A DNA stretch of 7,981 nt from GCA-020344555 sp964405925 (GCA_964405925.1 CAYOQG010000270.1:1-7981), one strand, 5' to 3'; shown: positions 1 through 6,359, numbered from the stretch's first letter. Notes: a model not told the origin generated them from the sequence alone. Made by a program: numbers and translations.

Positions 1-16
1 GGTAGCGTAAGTATGA

Positions 17-59
17 GGCAGCGTATGGCAAACGGATGCCATACGCTGCCTTTCTAATT
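17..59 (+). terminator. Strong intrinsic terminator of an upstream gene
   Basis: A perfect 14-base-pair inverted repeat (17-30 pairs with 37-50) has a 6-base loop (aacgga) and is followed at once by tttctaatt. This is the classic Rho-independent layout for transcription running left to right. No plus-strand gene lies before it in the window, so it must end a gene to the left. On the minus strand the hairpin is not followed by a T-run, so it would be a weaker stop for the dehydratase transcript arriving from the right. Confidence 0.88.
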
Positions 60-179
60 GGGGGACCTGCTTGTTGTGCCCCACCGTTCGCCTGGAATGT
101 CGTCAAGGTGACCCGCACGCGCATGGGGGCGAAGGAAGGGGCACCCGCGATGCTTGTAGGACCACCTGAGGTGCGAGGG

Positions 180-1148
180 TTACCAGAGGCACTGATCCAG
201 ATCGACGTTCCCGCCGCTGAGGACGACACCGACGCGAGAGGTTCGGGAGAGTGACTTGAAGGAGTCAGTCAGTACCGCGGCGACGGCGACCGCGGCGCTG
301 GGCTCGATGACGGTCTTCATCCGCTCCCAGACCAGGCGCATGGCGGCGATGATCTGCTCGTCGGTCACGGTGATCACGCCTTCCACGTGATCGCGGATAA
401 TGGGCCAGGTATGTTGCCCCAGGCTTGTCAGTAAACCGTCGGCAATCGTTTTCGGGTCGGTTTGAGGAATGAGTCGCCCGGCGATCTTGGAACGCGCGGC
501 ATCATCGGCACCGCATGGTTCGGCGGCGAAGATGCGAATGCTCGGTTGCAGGGCCTTGGCGGCGATGGTGATGCCGGCCACGAGCCCGCCGCCACCGATG
601 GGGGCGATGATGGCATGCAGGTTTTCCACCTGTTCCATGATCTCGAGCGCCACCGTGCCCTGGCCGGCGATGGTGTTGGGATGATCATAAGGGGGGATCA
701 AGGTCGCGCCGGTGTCTTCGATGACTCTGCTGGCCAGTGCTTCACGTGCGGCCAGGGTGGGCTCACAAGGATAGATTCTCGCTCCGTAACCTTGTACGGC
801 CCGACGCTTAACGGCCGGTGCGGTATGGGGCATGACGACGTGTGCCTCGATTCCCCGAATGCTGGCTGCCAGGGCAAGGGCTTGGGCGTGGTTGCCAGAG
901 CTGTGCGTCACCACACCGCGCGACGCCAGATCGGGATCCAATCGCAAGACGGCGTTGCAGGCGCCTCGGAACTTGAATGCACCGACCTTCTGAAGGTTTT
1001 CGCATTTGAAGAACAGGCTGCGGCCGGCCATCTGGTCCAGGGTCGAGCATGTCATCACCGGTGTGCAGTGAGCGTAGGGCGCGATTCGCGTTTGCGCTTC
1101 TCGGATGATCTCAATATCCGTAGCGTAGACCGTCATCATGGATGACAT
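180..1148 (-). CDS. Serine racemase / threonine (serine) dehydratase, fold-type II PLP enzyme
   Basis: A 322-residue PLP enzyme of the serine racemase/catabolic threonine dehydratase family. Such enzymes racemise serine or deaminate serine/threonine to the 2-oxoacid in the cytoplasm. The PLP lysine is K59 in GAFKFRGA. The substrate loop is HSSGNHAQ (82-89), with the serine pair at 83-84. The phosphate-binding loop is GGGGL (185-189), and SGGNVD (311-316) lies at the C-terminus. The stretch AEPCGADD near residue 210 keeps the Glu/Ala/Asp pattern that binds Mg in eukaryotic serine racemase, and AGQGT, TWPIIRD and LVWERMK also match that subfamily from memory. There is no C-terminal ACT domain, so this is the short, non-biosynthetic type. 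The start is uncertain: ATG codons at 1148, 1139 and 1136 are all possible and none has a strong ribosome site. The Nudix gene lies 90 bases upstream on the same strand. Racemase versus dehydratase cannot be settled by sequence alone. Confidence 0.93.
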   Translation of the reverse strand: MSSMMTVYATDIEIIREAQTRIAPYAHCTPVMTCSTLDQMAGRSLFFKCENLQKVGAFKFRGACNAVLRLDPDLASRGVVTHSSGNHAQALALAASIRGIEAHVVMPHTAPAVKRRAVQGYGARIYPCEPTLAAREALASRVIEDTGATLIPPYDHPNTIAGQGTVALEIMEQVENLHAIIAPIGGGGLVAGITIAAKALQPSIRIFAAEPCGADDAARSKIAGRLIPQTDPKTIADGLLTSLGQHTWPIIRDHVEGVITVTDEQIIAAMRLVWERMKTVIEPSAAVAVAAVLTDSFKSLSRTSRVGVVLSGGNVDLDQCLW

Positions 1149-1238
1149 TCAACTCGATCGTCGGACGAATGAAAAGGGACAGACCGGTGTGGGCGGGGAA
1201 TGGTGCGGCCAACATGGGCGCGGCCCCTCCGGGGTGAT

Positions 1239-1862
1239 CTAACAGTACCGAAAGGGGCGGCGGGGCACGGTTCGGCTTTTGGGCAGGATTCCACGCTCGA
1301 GGGCAAGGTCGAGGAATTGGTGCAGGATGCGGGCGGTGACGCCCCAGATGTTGACGCCTTCGACGGGGTAGACGAGGGCTTCACCGATTGTGTCAGCCGG
1401 CTCTTGGAAGAATCCCCGATCCAGGTGCAGTCCCGCCAACTGCAGCAGTGAGACCTCGAGGACCCGTGCGACCTCACGGGGATCGACGCGCACGGGCGAG
1501 GGCTTTCGCCACCGCCCGACGATGACCTCGAGATCGTTCCTCGAGGTGCGGGTTTGGAAGTGACCCAAGGTGCCAAAGACGTTCACATCCGAGGGGTCGA
1601 TTCCCAGCTCTTCCTGGAGTTCACGCAGGGCTGCTTCCGCGGCATCGGAATCGGTGGGGTCAATCCGTCCACCGGGGAAAGCGACCTGGGCTCGCCAAGG
1701 ATAGCCTTCGTTGTTGGCCTTTTGGATGAACAGGAGCGTGGTCTCGGCTCGATCGAGCAAAAGCAGGCCGACGGCATCCCTCTCGTAACCCGAGGGTACA
1801 GGTCTGCTGTGCGGTGTGGCTTCAGCTAGCGCGTGTTGCAGGGTTGAGTAGTCAGCGAACAA
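1239..1862 (-). CDS. Nudix hydrolase, CoA pyrophosphatase (NudL) type
   Basis: A 207-residue Nudix hydrolase. The family member it resembles, NudL/CoAse, cleaves coenzyme A to 4'-phosphopantetheine and 3',5'-ADP. The Nudix box follows AFPGG (61-65): it runs GGRIDPTD and ends with RELQEELGI (80-88), carrying the metal-binding REUXEE core. The spacing and the Asp residues fit the CoAse variant of the box, with one extra residue compared with the generic GX5EX7 pattern. The preceding RAQVAFPGG resembles the CoAse signature before the box, and NIWGVTARIL near the C-terminus is also typical. The start is a TTG at 1862: the frame is closed by a TGA two codons upstream, and AGAGG sits 8 bases before the TTG. 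The gene is 90 bases ahead of the dehydratase, so the two may be co-transcribed. CoA as substrate is inferred from family resemblance. Confidence 0.9.
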   Translation of the reverse strand: MFADYSTLQHALAEATPHSRPVPSGYERDAVGLLLLDRAETTLLFIQKANNEGYPWRAQVAFPGGRIDPTDSDAAEAALRELQEELGIDPSDVNVFGTLGHFQTRTSRNDLEVIVGRWRKPSPVRVDPREVARVLEVSLLQLAGLHLDRGFFQEPADTIGEALVYPVEGVNIWGVTARILHQFLDLALERGILPKSRTVPRRPFRYC

Positions 1863-2155
1863 GGTTCATACCTCTGGCCGTGCGGGACAGACGCCATGAA
1901 TCATCGTGCCTGGCGATCATTGTGCGCCACTTATATGGTGCGTCAGGCCATGTCTCCTGCCAGCCCCATATTAGTGATCGGTCGGGTTGGCGCTCACCTT
2001 TTGAACAGCTTTCGGTGCAAGTGGTAGAGGCGGAGCGCGAGCTGCAGGACGTAATCTCGGCCCTTGCCGGAATTGTCAAGCGCCCCCCACCATTCCTGCG
2101 GAATCGCTGCGACACCATGGACCGAGCCCGTAGTATGCCCGGCGCGCGAACGGGC
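1863..2155. other. Non-coding gap between Nudix and ACT genes
   Basis: The 293 bases hold no gene I can support. An open frame on the minus strand runs through and ends at 1852, overlapping the Nudix start by 11 bases. It lacks a ribosome site and a recognisable domain, and its composition (rich in Ser, Arg and Thr) looks like an out-of-frame reading. The gap contains the candidate promoter elements for the Nudix gene and, at its right end, the hairpin that follows the ACT gene. Confidence 0.6.
1930..1935 (-). promoter_or_regulatory. Possible -10 element for the Nudix gene
   Basis: TATAAG on the minus strand matches five of six bases of the -10 consensus and would start a transcript about 60 bases before the TTG start. 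The -35 at 17-base spacing is poor, so this is only a candidate. A perfect TTGACA lies farther upstream (2079-2074), but its 17-base-spaced partner GATTAC is weak. Confidence 0.35.
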
Positions 2156-2158
2156 TCA
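2124..2158 (-). terminator. Hairpin at the stop codon of the ACT gene
   Basis: GAGCCCG (2124-2130) pairs with CGGGCTC (2151-2157), seven perfect base pairs around a 20-base loop. A second option pairs GCCCG with CGGGC inside it. The right arm takes in two bases of the TGA stop (2158-2156). No T-run follows on the minus strand, so this is a transcript-end or processing hairpin rather than a textbook terminator. Confidence 0.4.
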
Positions 2159-2596
2159 TTTGGGTTTGCTGTTGAGCGCTTTCCTGAGGACGCGGCGTGC
2201 TCGCTCAGCGTCGGTTCCGCAGTCGAAGGAGACGTAAATCGCGCAGCGTCGGCCGAGAGCTGTCCCAGACATCCCCCGCATGTTGATGCCCGCCTCGGCG
2301 ATCGCACGGGTGATGTTTGCACTAAAGCCGAGCTTGCTGGGTCCTTCGATCCGAAGGGTATAGACGTTGGGGTCTTTTGCGAGGCCCGTGGCCGCGGCCG
2401 CCTTGGTCTGAGTGGCTCCGCGAATGGGGGCCATGAATACCAGACCCATCCCCGGCCTGTCCGGTGCCCGCCGGGCGATTACGAACTCCAGGATCGCTCC
2501 CGCCTTGGTGACGGCTTCGATCTTCTCCGACAACGCTCCACACCGGTCCTCAATATCGCCAGACCACACGTCCACTCTTAAGACCTCGACGGCCAC
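2156..2596 (-). CDS. Stand-alone protein with two tandem ACT domains
   Basis: 146 residues made up almost entirely of two ACT-like units. The first spans about residues 3-60 (AVEVLRVDV strand, SEKIEAVTKAGA helix, LEFVIARR strand). The second spans about 76-142 (NVYTLRIEG, then KLGFSANITRAIAEAGINM). That latter helix-plus-GIN pattern is the most typical ACT signature and normally lines the amino-acid-binding interface. There is no catalytic or DNA-binding domain, so it most likely acts as a small-molecule sensor or as a regulatory subunit. The start is taken as GTG at 2596: GGAGGAG lies 7 bases upstream, whereas an in-frame ATG 39 bases earlier has no such site and would add an unrelated N-terminus. 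It is not close-coupled to either neighbour (293 bases to the Nudix gene, 432 to the desulfurase). The ligand is unknown; serine or another amino acid is a guess from context. Confidence 0.85.
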   Translation of the reverse strand: MAVEVLRVDVWSGDIEDRCGALSEKIEAVTKAGAILEFVIARRAPDRPGMGLVFMAPIRGATQTKAAAATGLAKDPNVYTLRIEGPSKLGFSANITRAIAEAGINMRGMSGTALGRRCAIYVSFDCGTDAERARRVLRKALNSKPK

Positions 2597-3028
2597 AGCT
2601 TGACTCCTCCACCGGTAGTTCCGAAAGATCGTCAAAACGCGACGGATCCTTACTCAACGACACGGTAATCTTACACCAAATGCGGCAGGATGCGAGACGT
2701 GGGCGGCCGGGCCCTCACGGGCGATCGCACATTTCCCACCTCGCCCGATGAGCCCGTACGATCGGAAGACCGGAAGCAGTACGGGTTTTTCCCGCTACAG
2801 TCCCAACAAATTGCACGACGCGTTTTCGGGGTCGGAAACGCCGGTGCAGCGGACTGTGATTGTGCGATACCGGCATCGAAAACCGTGGTTCGGTGGATTG
2901 ATGCAATTCTTTGGTCCTGGATCGGCGTCTCGAACGCCTCGGCCAGTTCCGCGTGCTCGGTGGTGTCATTTCGCACGTTGGCCGAGGGGAGGTACAGGAT
3001 TGCGCGGTTTCGCCTCTGGCCGCCAAGC
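2597..3028. other. Hairpin-rich non-coding gap, possible structured RNA
   Basis: No open frame here looks real: those present lack ribosome sites and have shadow-like composition. Instead there is a run of inverted repeats: 2715-2724 with 2741-2751 (ten pairs, one bulge); 2753-2759 with 2779-2785 (seven perfect pairs); 2797-2803 with 2851-2857 (seven perfect, with further nested pairs inside); 2924-2928 with 2934-2938; and 2937-2945 with 2979-2987 (nine perfect pairs). Read rightward, the second hairpin is followed by ttttt (2786-2790), as in a terminator. Read leftward, the region is the 3' end of the desulfurase transcript and the upstream region of the ACT gene. TAAGAT on the minus strand, around 2670, is a weak -10 candidate for the ACT gene. 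I do not recognise tRNA, tmRNA, RNase P, SRP RNA or a known riboswitch. Confidence 0.45.
2753..2790 (+). terminator. Hairpin with T-run, plus-strand terminator candidate
   Basis: CCCGTAC pairs with GTACGGG around a 19-base loop holding two copies of CGGAAG. The right arm is followed directly by five T. Three further pairs (GAG with the first T bases) can extend the stem through G-U wobbles. It points rightward although no rightward gene precedes it, so it either ends a small plus-strand RNA or is part of a larger fold read from the other strand. Confidence 0.4.
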
Positions 3029-3042
3029 TCAACACTTGGCGG
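3020..3042 (-). terminator. Hairpin spanning the stop codon of the cysteine desulfurase gene
   Basis: Eight perfect base pairs (3020-3027 with 3035-3042) surround a 7-base loop, and the TGA stop (3031-3029) sits in the loop. No T-run follows on the minus strand, so it is not a standard intrinsic terminator. It may mark the transcript end or protect the 3' end. Confidence 0.4.
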
Positions 3043-4153
3043 GAGACAGGGCGTTGGTGATTTGGTCTCCAGCCGCGTCGATGTCTGATTCCATGGTTAA
3101 TCGGCCGACGCTGAAGCGGATGGCGCCGAAAGCGACGTCTTCCGGCACGTCCATGGCTTTAAGGACCGCAGACCGCTTTCGTTCCTCCGCGTGACAGGCT
3201 GCGCCGGTGCTGGCGCAGATGTCGGGGCAAGATGACAGGATATCGGCACCAATCTTGCCACGAAAACCGATCGCCAGCGTGTTTGGAAGTCGCCGCTCAG
3301 GATGGCCGAGCAGCACAGCGTCATCGCCAGCCGTTTTGCGAATCTGGTTATGAAGTCGGTCGCGCAGTCTCTTGATCTGCGGATCGTTCAGCGATTTGGC
3401 CGCCAGCTCAGCGGCCTTCCCGAGCCCCACGATGTTGGCCACCGCCTCAGTCCCCGCTCGCCGGCCGCTTTCGTGACCGGCACCATGGTGCAAAGGCTCG
3501 ATCTTGATCCCGCGACGGATGTACAGCGCTCCGATCCCTTGCGGTGCATACATTTTGTGGCCTGCAATTGACAGGAAGTCGACACCCAGTTCGCTCACGT
3601 TTGTGGGGATCTTCCCGCAGCTTTGTGCTGCATCGGTGTGCATAAAAACACCGCGCCGCGAGGCTGCCATCGCGATCTCCGCAATCGGTTGAATGGTTCC
3701 TACTTCGTTGTTGGCGTGCATGATCGAGATCAGGATCGTGTCCGGGCGGATTTCATCGATCACCATCTCCGGATCAGCCAACCCGGTCGAATCCACCGGG
3801 ACGTAGCTCACCCGATACCCGTTCTGTTCGAGATACCGGCACGGATTGATGACCGCCGGGTGCTCGATGGCTGAGGTGATGATGTGTCGTCCACGATCTT
3901 TGAGTGACAGCGCCACGCCTTTGATCACGTGGTTATTGGATTCCGTGCCGCCGGAGGTAAAGACGACCTCGCTGGGGTCGGCATCGAGCATGGCTGCGAC
4001 TCGCGCTCTCGCCTCGTCGACAGCCCGCTTTACGGTTTTGCCCAACGCGTGGCTGCTTGATGGATTGCCGAAGTGCTCGGCGAGAAAGGGCAGCATAGCC
4101 TCGCGGACCTTCGGATCGACCGGTGTGGATGCGTTATAGTCCAAGTAAATCAT
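3029..4153 (-). CDS. Cysteine desulfurase (NifS/IscS family), selenocysteine-lyase-like
   Basis: A 374-residue fold-type I PLP enzyme of the class V aminotransferase family. It removes sulfur from cysteine as an enzyme-bound persulfide for iron-sulfur clusters or other thio-cofactors. Visible marks are YLDYNASTP (3-11), GNPSS (29-33), FTSGGTESNN (65-74), the acid-base histidine in EHPA (H98), HANNEVG (146-152), HTDAAQ (172-177) and the PLP lysine K200 in AGHKMYAPQGIGALY. The persulfide cysteine is C320 in STGAACHAEE. That loop, and RFSVGR after it, resemble selenocysteine lyase and group II enzymes more than E. coli IscS (SSGSACTS), so selenocysteine lyase activity is a real alternative. A second cysteine is the last residue. 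The ATG at 4153 has GGAG 9 bases upstream. No scaffold (IscU), regulator (IscR), SufE or selD gene adjoins it, so its sulfur acceptor is unknown. Confidence 0.93.
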   Translation of the reverse strand: MIYLDYNASTPVDPKVREAMLPFLAEHFGNPSSSHALGKTVKRAVDEARARVAAMLDADPSEVVFTSGGTESNNHVIKGVALSLKDRGRHIITSAIEHPAVINPCRYLEQNGYRVSYVPVDSTGLADPEMVIDEIRPDTILISIMHANNEVGTIQPIAEIAMAASRRGVFMHTDAAQSCGKIPTNVSELGVDFLSIAGHKMYAPQGIGALYIRRGIKIEPLHHGAGHESGRRAGTEAVANIVGLGKAAELAAKSLNDPQIKRLRDRLHNQIRKTAGDDAVLLGHPERRLPNTLAIGFRGKIGADILSSCPDICASTGAACHAEERKRSAVLKAMDVPEDVAFGAIRFSVGRLTMESDIDAAGDQITNALSPAKC

Positions 4154-4461
4154 GCCTTCAGGCTCCGCTGATGCTCTGGGACGTTATTGGTCATGATCGG
4201 TCTACTATACTGCTTTGCTGTCTGGGGGACGAGGTGCTGACCAGGCCTGGACAAGTCCGATGATATCGCCTCGGATCGAAGTTGAACGGCCCCCCTGTAC
4301 GGACCCGTGCACAAAAAGCACAAGTGCGCCGCGAGCGGGAATGAACGCTCAACACATCGTCGTCGCTGGTCGATGCTCCCAACGTGATTCTGGCTGTCCG
4401 CCCTCTGTCGTGTGGGCCGACAGCAATATGTCGAGATAAACGCCGTTTCGAGGAGCGAACC
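4154..4461. other. Divergent intergenic region between desulfurase and helical-protein genes
   Basis: The 308 bases carry the control regions of two divergent genes. The perfect 10-base palindrome CCAGGCCTGG lies at 4240-4249, about 30 bases upstream of the desulfurase -10 candidate, where an activator or repressor could bind. Near 4307-4320 GTGC and GCAC flank an A-rich spacer. No convincing rightward promoter is visible: GATAAA just before the ribosome site has no -35 partner. No open frame here looks real. Confidence 0.5.
4204..4209 (-). promoter_or_regulatory. Candidate -10 element of the cysteine desulfurase gene
   Basis: TATAGT on the minus strand matches five of six bases of the -10 consensus and would give a leader of about 40-45 bases before the ATG at 4153. 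The -35 at 17-base spacing (TCGTCC) is poor, which would fit an activated or alternative-sigma promoter. Confidence 0.4.
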
Positions 4462-5007
4462 ATGCCAGTTGCCGCAACCGATGAGTTGACCCAAACGATC
4501 CACGACCTCAAGCAAGCCGCCGACACCGCTCTCGCTCAGGAGAGCCCTGAAGGCTTCAGTGGGTTCGAGAAGTTCGTCAACGAGGTCGAAGCCTACGTCC
4601 GAGAGGTACAGCAGTCGATGTGGGCTGACCAGGCCCGACAAGCGATCAAGGCTCTCGATAAAGGCGATCCCCTCACCGCCCAAGACAGGGATGTCATCCG
4701 GACCTTCCTCGTCTCCGACGCCGAGCGGTACGTGTACCACGAGAACAACTTCGGCGACTGGAAGCGTGAACTGCGGCGGCTGATGGATGACCTTGTACAG
4801 CGATCGAATACCGTCGATCGCGACACGGTTGCTGACCTGCGCGGCGTGCTGAAGGACGCCATCCGCCTCGTTCCCGATATCCGCAACTACCTAGAGGAGC
4901 GCCAGCGTGTCGACAAGTTCCAGCAAGCGCTGGACACGCTCGACCAGCAGTCAACGGCCATGCTCATTCAATTGATGAAAGAGCAGTTGGAGAGCTCGAA
5001 GCGCTAG
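4462..5007 (+). CDS. All-helical protein of unknown function
   Basis: 181 residues that I cannot assign to a family. The start is ATG 4462, with AGGAG 6 bases upstream; an in-frame ATG at 4384 has no such site and would add an unlikely N-terminus. The sequence is polar, charged and free of cysteine. It has no signal peptide or membrane segment, so it should be cytoplasmic. It reads as successive amphipathic helices: about 6-27, 34-66, 74-116 with a conserved-looking YVYHENNFGDW turn (90-100), 119-145, and a final helix from about 146 to 179 that may form a coiled coil. Codons favour C or G at the third position, as in its neighbours, so it is a real native gene. It is transcribed in the same direction as the dehydrogenase 380 bases downstream but is too far away to assume one operon. 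A structural or adaptor role is possible but not shown. Confidence 0.8.
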   Translation: MPVAATDELTQTIHDLKQAADTALAQESPEGFSGFEKFVNEVEAYVREVQQSMWADQARQAIKALDKGDPLTAQDRDVIRTFLVSDAERYVYHENNFGDWKRELRRLMDDLVQRSNTVDRDTVADLRGVLKDAIRLVPDIRNYLEERQRVDKFQQALDTLDQQSTAMLIQLMKEQLESSKR

Positions 5008-5387
5008 ATCACTGCGTGCGATTCGGAACCACGACTCCTGGCCGTCCGCCGCGGGCGCATGAGGGGGCGAACCTCAACCATGGCTCACGCCTTCGTATAG
5101 AATCCATCACCTCTTGACGGGGCTTCCGTTCCACACGCCCCAACGGCGGGCTGCTCCACCCAGTCTCGCCGAACCTTTTCGGCTGGTGTCGAATCTTCGC
5201 AGTTTGGGGTAGATTGATGGGGCCGTCTGCGGGCTCCCGCCCAGTTTGCCAAAACGCGGTGAGACCCCAGACGCAGGGCAAAGGTCCGCGACCCTCAGTT
5301 CTGCCTTGGAAGGCGGGACGGCGGGAGAGTACCCAACGGACACCAACGGATTGTAAACACAACCGATTTCAACCGGAGTCAGCCACG
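5008..5387. other. Long leader upstream of the dehydrogenase gene
   Basis: The 380 bases hold no supported gene. The first part (5008-5160) has only weak promoter-like sites: TAGAAT at 5098-5103 matches five of six -10 bases but has no -35. A six-pair hairpin with loop cctt lies at 5168-5183. From about 5210 on several short pairings are possible: CGTCTG 5224-5229 with CAGACG 5268-5273, enclosing GTTT/AAAC at 5244-5255; CGCGG 5255-5259 with CCGCG 5286-5290; and GCCTT 5303-5307 with AAGGC 5310-5314. Next come two copies of CCAACGGA (5333-5340, 5343-5350). This could be a structured 5' leader, but I match it to no known riboswitch. Confidence 0.4.
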
Positions 5388-6359
5388 ATGAAAATTCTAA
5401 TCGCCGACAAGTTCGAGGAGCATGGTGTAGTTGCCTTGCGTGAGGCTGGTTGTGAAATCACGCTGGACCCTTCGCTGAAAGATGACACGCTGCTCAAGGC
5501 CATCAAGCAGACGGCATGCAACGTTCTAATCGTTCGGAGCACGCGTGTGACCGCAGACATGCTTGCGGCTTCACCTGAGTTGGAGATGGTCATCCGTGCG
5601 GGCTCCGGATATGACACGATCGACGTGGCCAGGGCAACGGAGCGAAACATCCGCGTGTGCAATTGTCCAGGCATGAACTCGGTCGCTGTGGCTGAGTTGA
5701 CAATCGGGCTAATGGTCGCGCTCGATCGGCGGATCGTGGATCAGGTAGACGACCTCCGCCGCGGGGTGTGGAACAAGAAGGGATATAGCGTTGCCCGCGG
5801 ACTCAAAGGACGAACGCTCGGTGTTGTGGGCCTGGGGCGAGTCGGGTACGAGGTCGCGAAGCGAGCGGCGGCGTTCGACATGAACCTCATCTACTGCGAT
5901 GTCGTCGATTACCCAAATGTTGAAAAGGAGCTGGGTATTCGCAGGGTGTCGTTCGACGATGTCCTTGCTCAAGCGGACTTCATCAGCTTGCACGTTCCCG
6001 GAGGCGGCGAGACCAAGCATCTGATTGGCCGCGACGAACTCGCCAAGATGAAACCGACAGCCTTTTTGATCAACTGTAGCCGCGGTGGTGTCGTGGACGA
6101 GGTAGCCCTCGCGGAAGCGATCGAAGCTGGCAAGGTTGGCGGGGCAGCCCTGGACGTTTACGAAGTGGAACCTGCTGCGACGGATAGTGAGTTCAAAGCT
6201 CCCGTTGGAAGTGTGCGACAGGTTTACGGCACCCACCACGTCGGGGCCTCAACTTCACAGGCCCAAAGTGCGGTGGCTGACGAAGTCGTCCGCATCGTCC
6301 GCACCTATATGGACAAAGGCGAACCGCTCAACTGCGTCAACCTGCCCGCCAGGACCTGA
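5388..6359 (+). CDS. serA: D-3-phosphoglycerate dehydrogenase-type 2-hydroxyacid dehydrogenase, short form
   Basis: A 323-residue NAD-dependent D-isomer 2-hydroxyacid dehydrogenase. The SerA reaction oxidises 3-phosphoglycerate to 3-phosphohydroxypyruvate, the first step of serine synthesis. The N-terminal half-domain begins MKILIADKF and includes RAGSGYDTID (70-79). The Rossmann loop is GLGRVG (148-153), with D171 at the end of the next strand as the likely NAD ribose contact. The catalytic residues are R232 in CSRGG, E261 in EVEP and H284 in THHVGAST. The HVGASTSQAQ ending resembles SerA more than lactate or formate dehydrogenases. Full-length SerA proteins carry a C-terminal ACT domain, sometimes after an extra domain; this one stops after the catalytic core, so it lacks built-in serine feedback. 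ATG 5388 is preferred, with GGAG 9 bases upstream. The frame stays open to 5214, but that extension looks non-coding. Another hydroxyacid substrate is possible. Confidence 0.88.
   Translation: MKILIADKFEEHGVVALREAGCEITLDPSLKDDTLLKAIKQTACNVLIVRSTRVTADMLAASPELEMVIRAGSGYDTIDVARATERNIRVCNCPGMNSVAVAELTIGLMVALDRRIVDQVDDLRRGVWNKKGYSVARGLKGRTLGVVGLGRVGYEVAKRAAAFDMNLIYCDVVDYPNVEKELGIRRVSFDDVLAQADFISLHVPGGGETKHLIGRDELAKMKPTAFLINCSRGGVVDEVALAEAIEAGKVGGAALDVYEVEPAATDSEFKAPVGSVRQVYGTHHVGASTSQAQSAVADEVVRIVRTYMDKGEPLNCVNLPART

Noticed and set aside
462..1145. Long plus-strand frame opposite the dehydratase (227 residues)
   Set aside because: It lies wholly antisense to a clearly identified enzyme and has no domain; a G+C-rich shadow.
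1852..2322. Minus-strand frame between the ACT and Nudix genes
   Set aside because: Overlaps the ACT gene, lacks a ribosome site, rich in Ser/Arg/Thr and without a recognisable domain.
1814..2581. Long plus-strand frame (255 residues) opposite the ACT gene and gap
   Set aside because: Antisense to the ACT coding region, no ribosome site or recognised domain.
2123..2759. 10-base ATGAGCCCGT in opposite orientation on either side of the ACT gene, as possible ends of a mobile element
   Set aside because: A 10-base match is expected by chance in a window of this size, and no target duplication or transposase is present.
2748..2790. Resemblance to group II intron domain V or to the SRP RNA tip (GAGCCCGTAC stem, GGAAGCAG)
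   Set aside because: The bulge and tetraloop of domain V are wrong and no reverse transcriptase is near; the SRP partner strand (AGG side) is missing.
2671..2976. Minus-strand open frame in the hairpin-rich gap (101 residues)
   Set aside because: No ribosome site, no domain, composition typical of a chance frame. Its GIAQ and VRSPVRARPP-like stretches recalled frames read through tRNA genes, but no T-arm sequence or tRNA fold is present.
4150..4740. Minus-strand frame of 196 residues ending at the desulfurase start
   Set aside because: Largely antisense to the better-supported helical-protein gene and to the control region; no ribosome site.
5009..5362. Minus-strand frames in the leader of the dehydrogenase
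   Set aside because: No ribosome site or domain, composition of a chance frame.
5709..6239. Minus-strand frame (176 residues) inside the dehydrogenase
   Set aside because: Antisense shadow of a gene with all catalytic residues in place.
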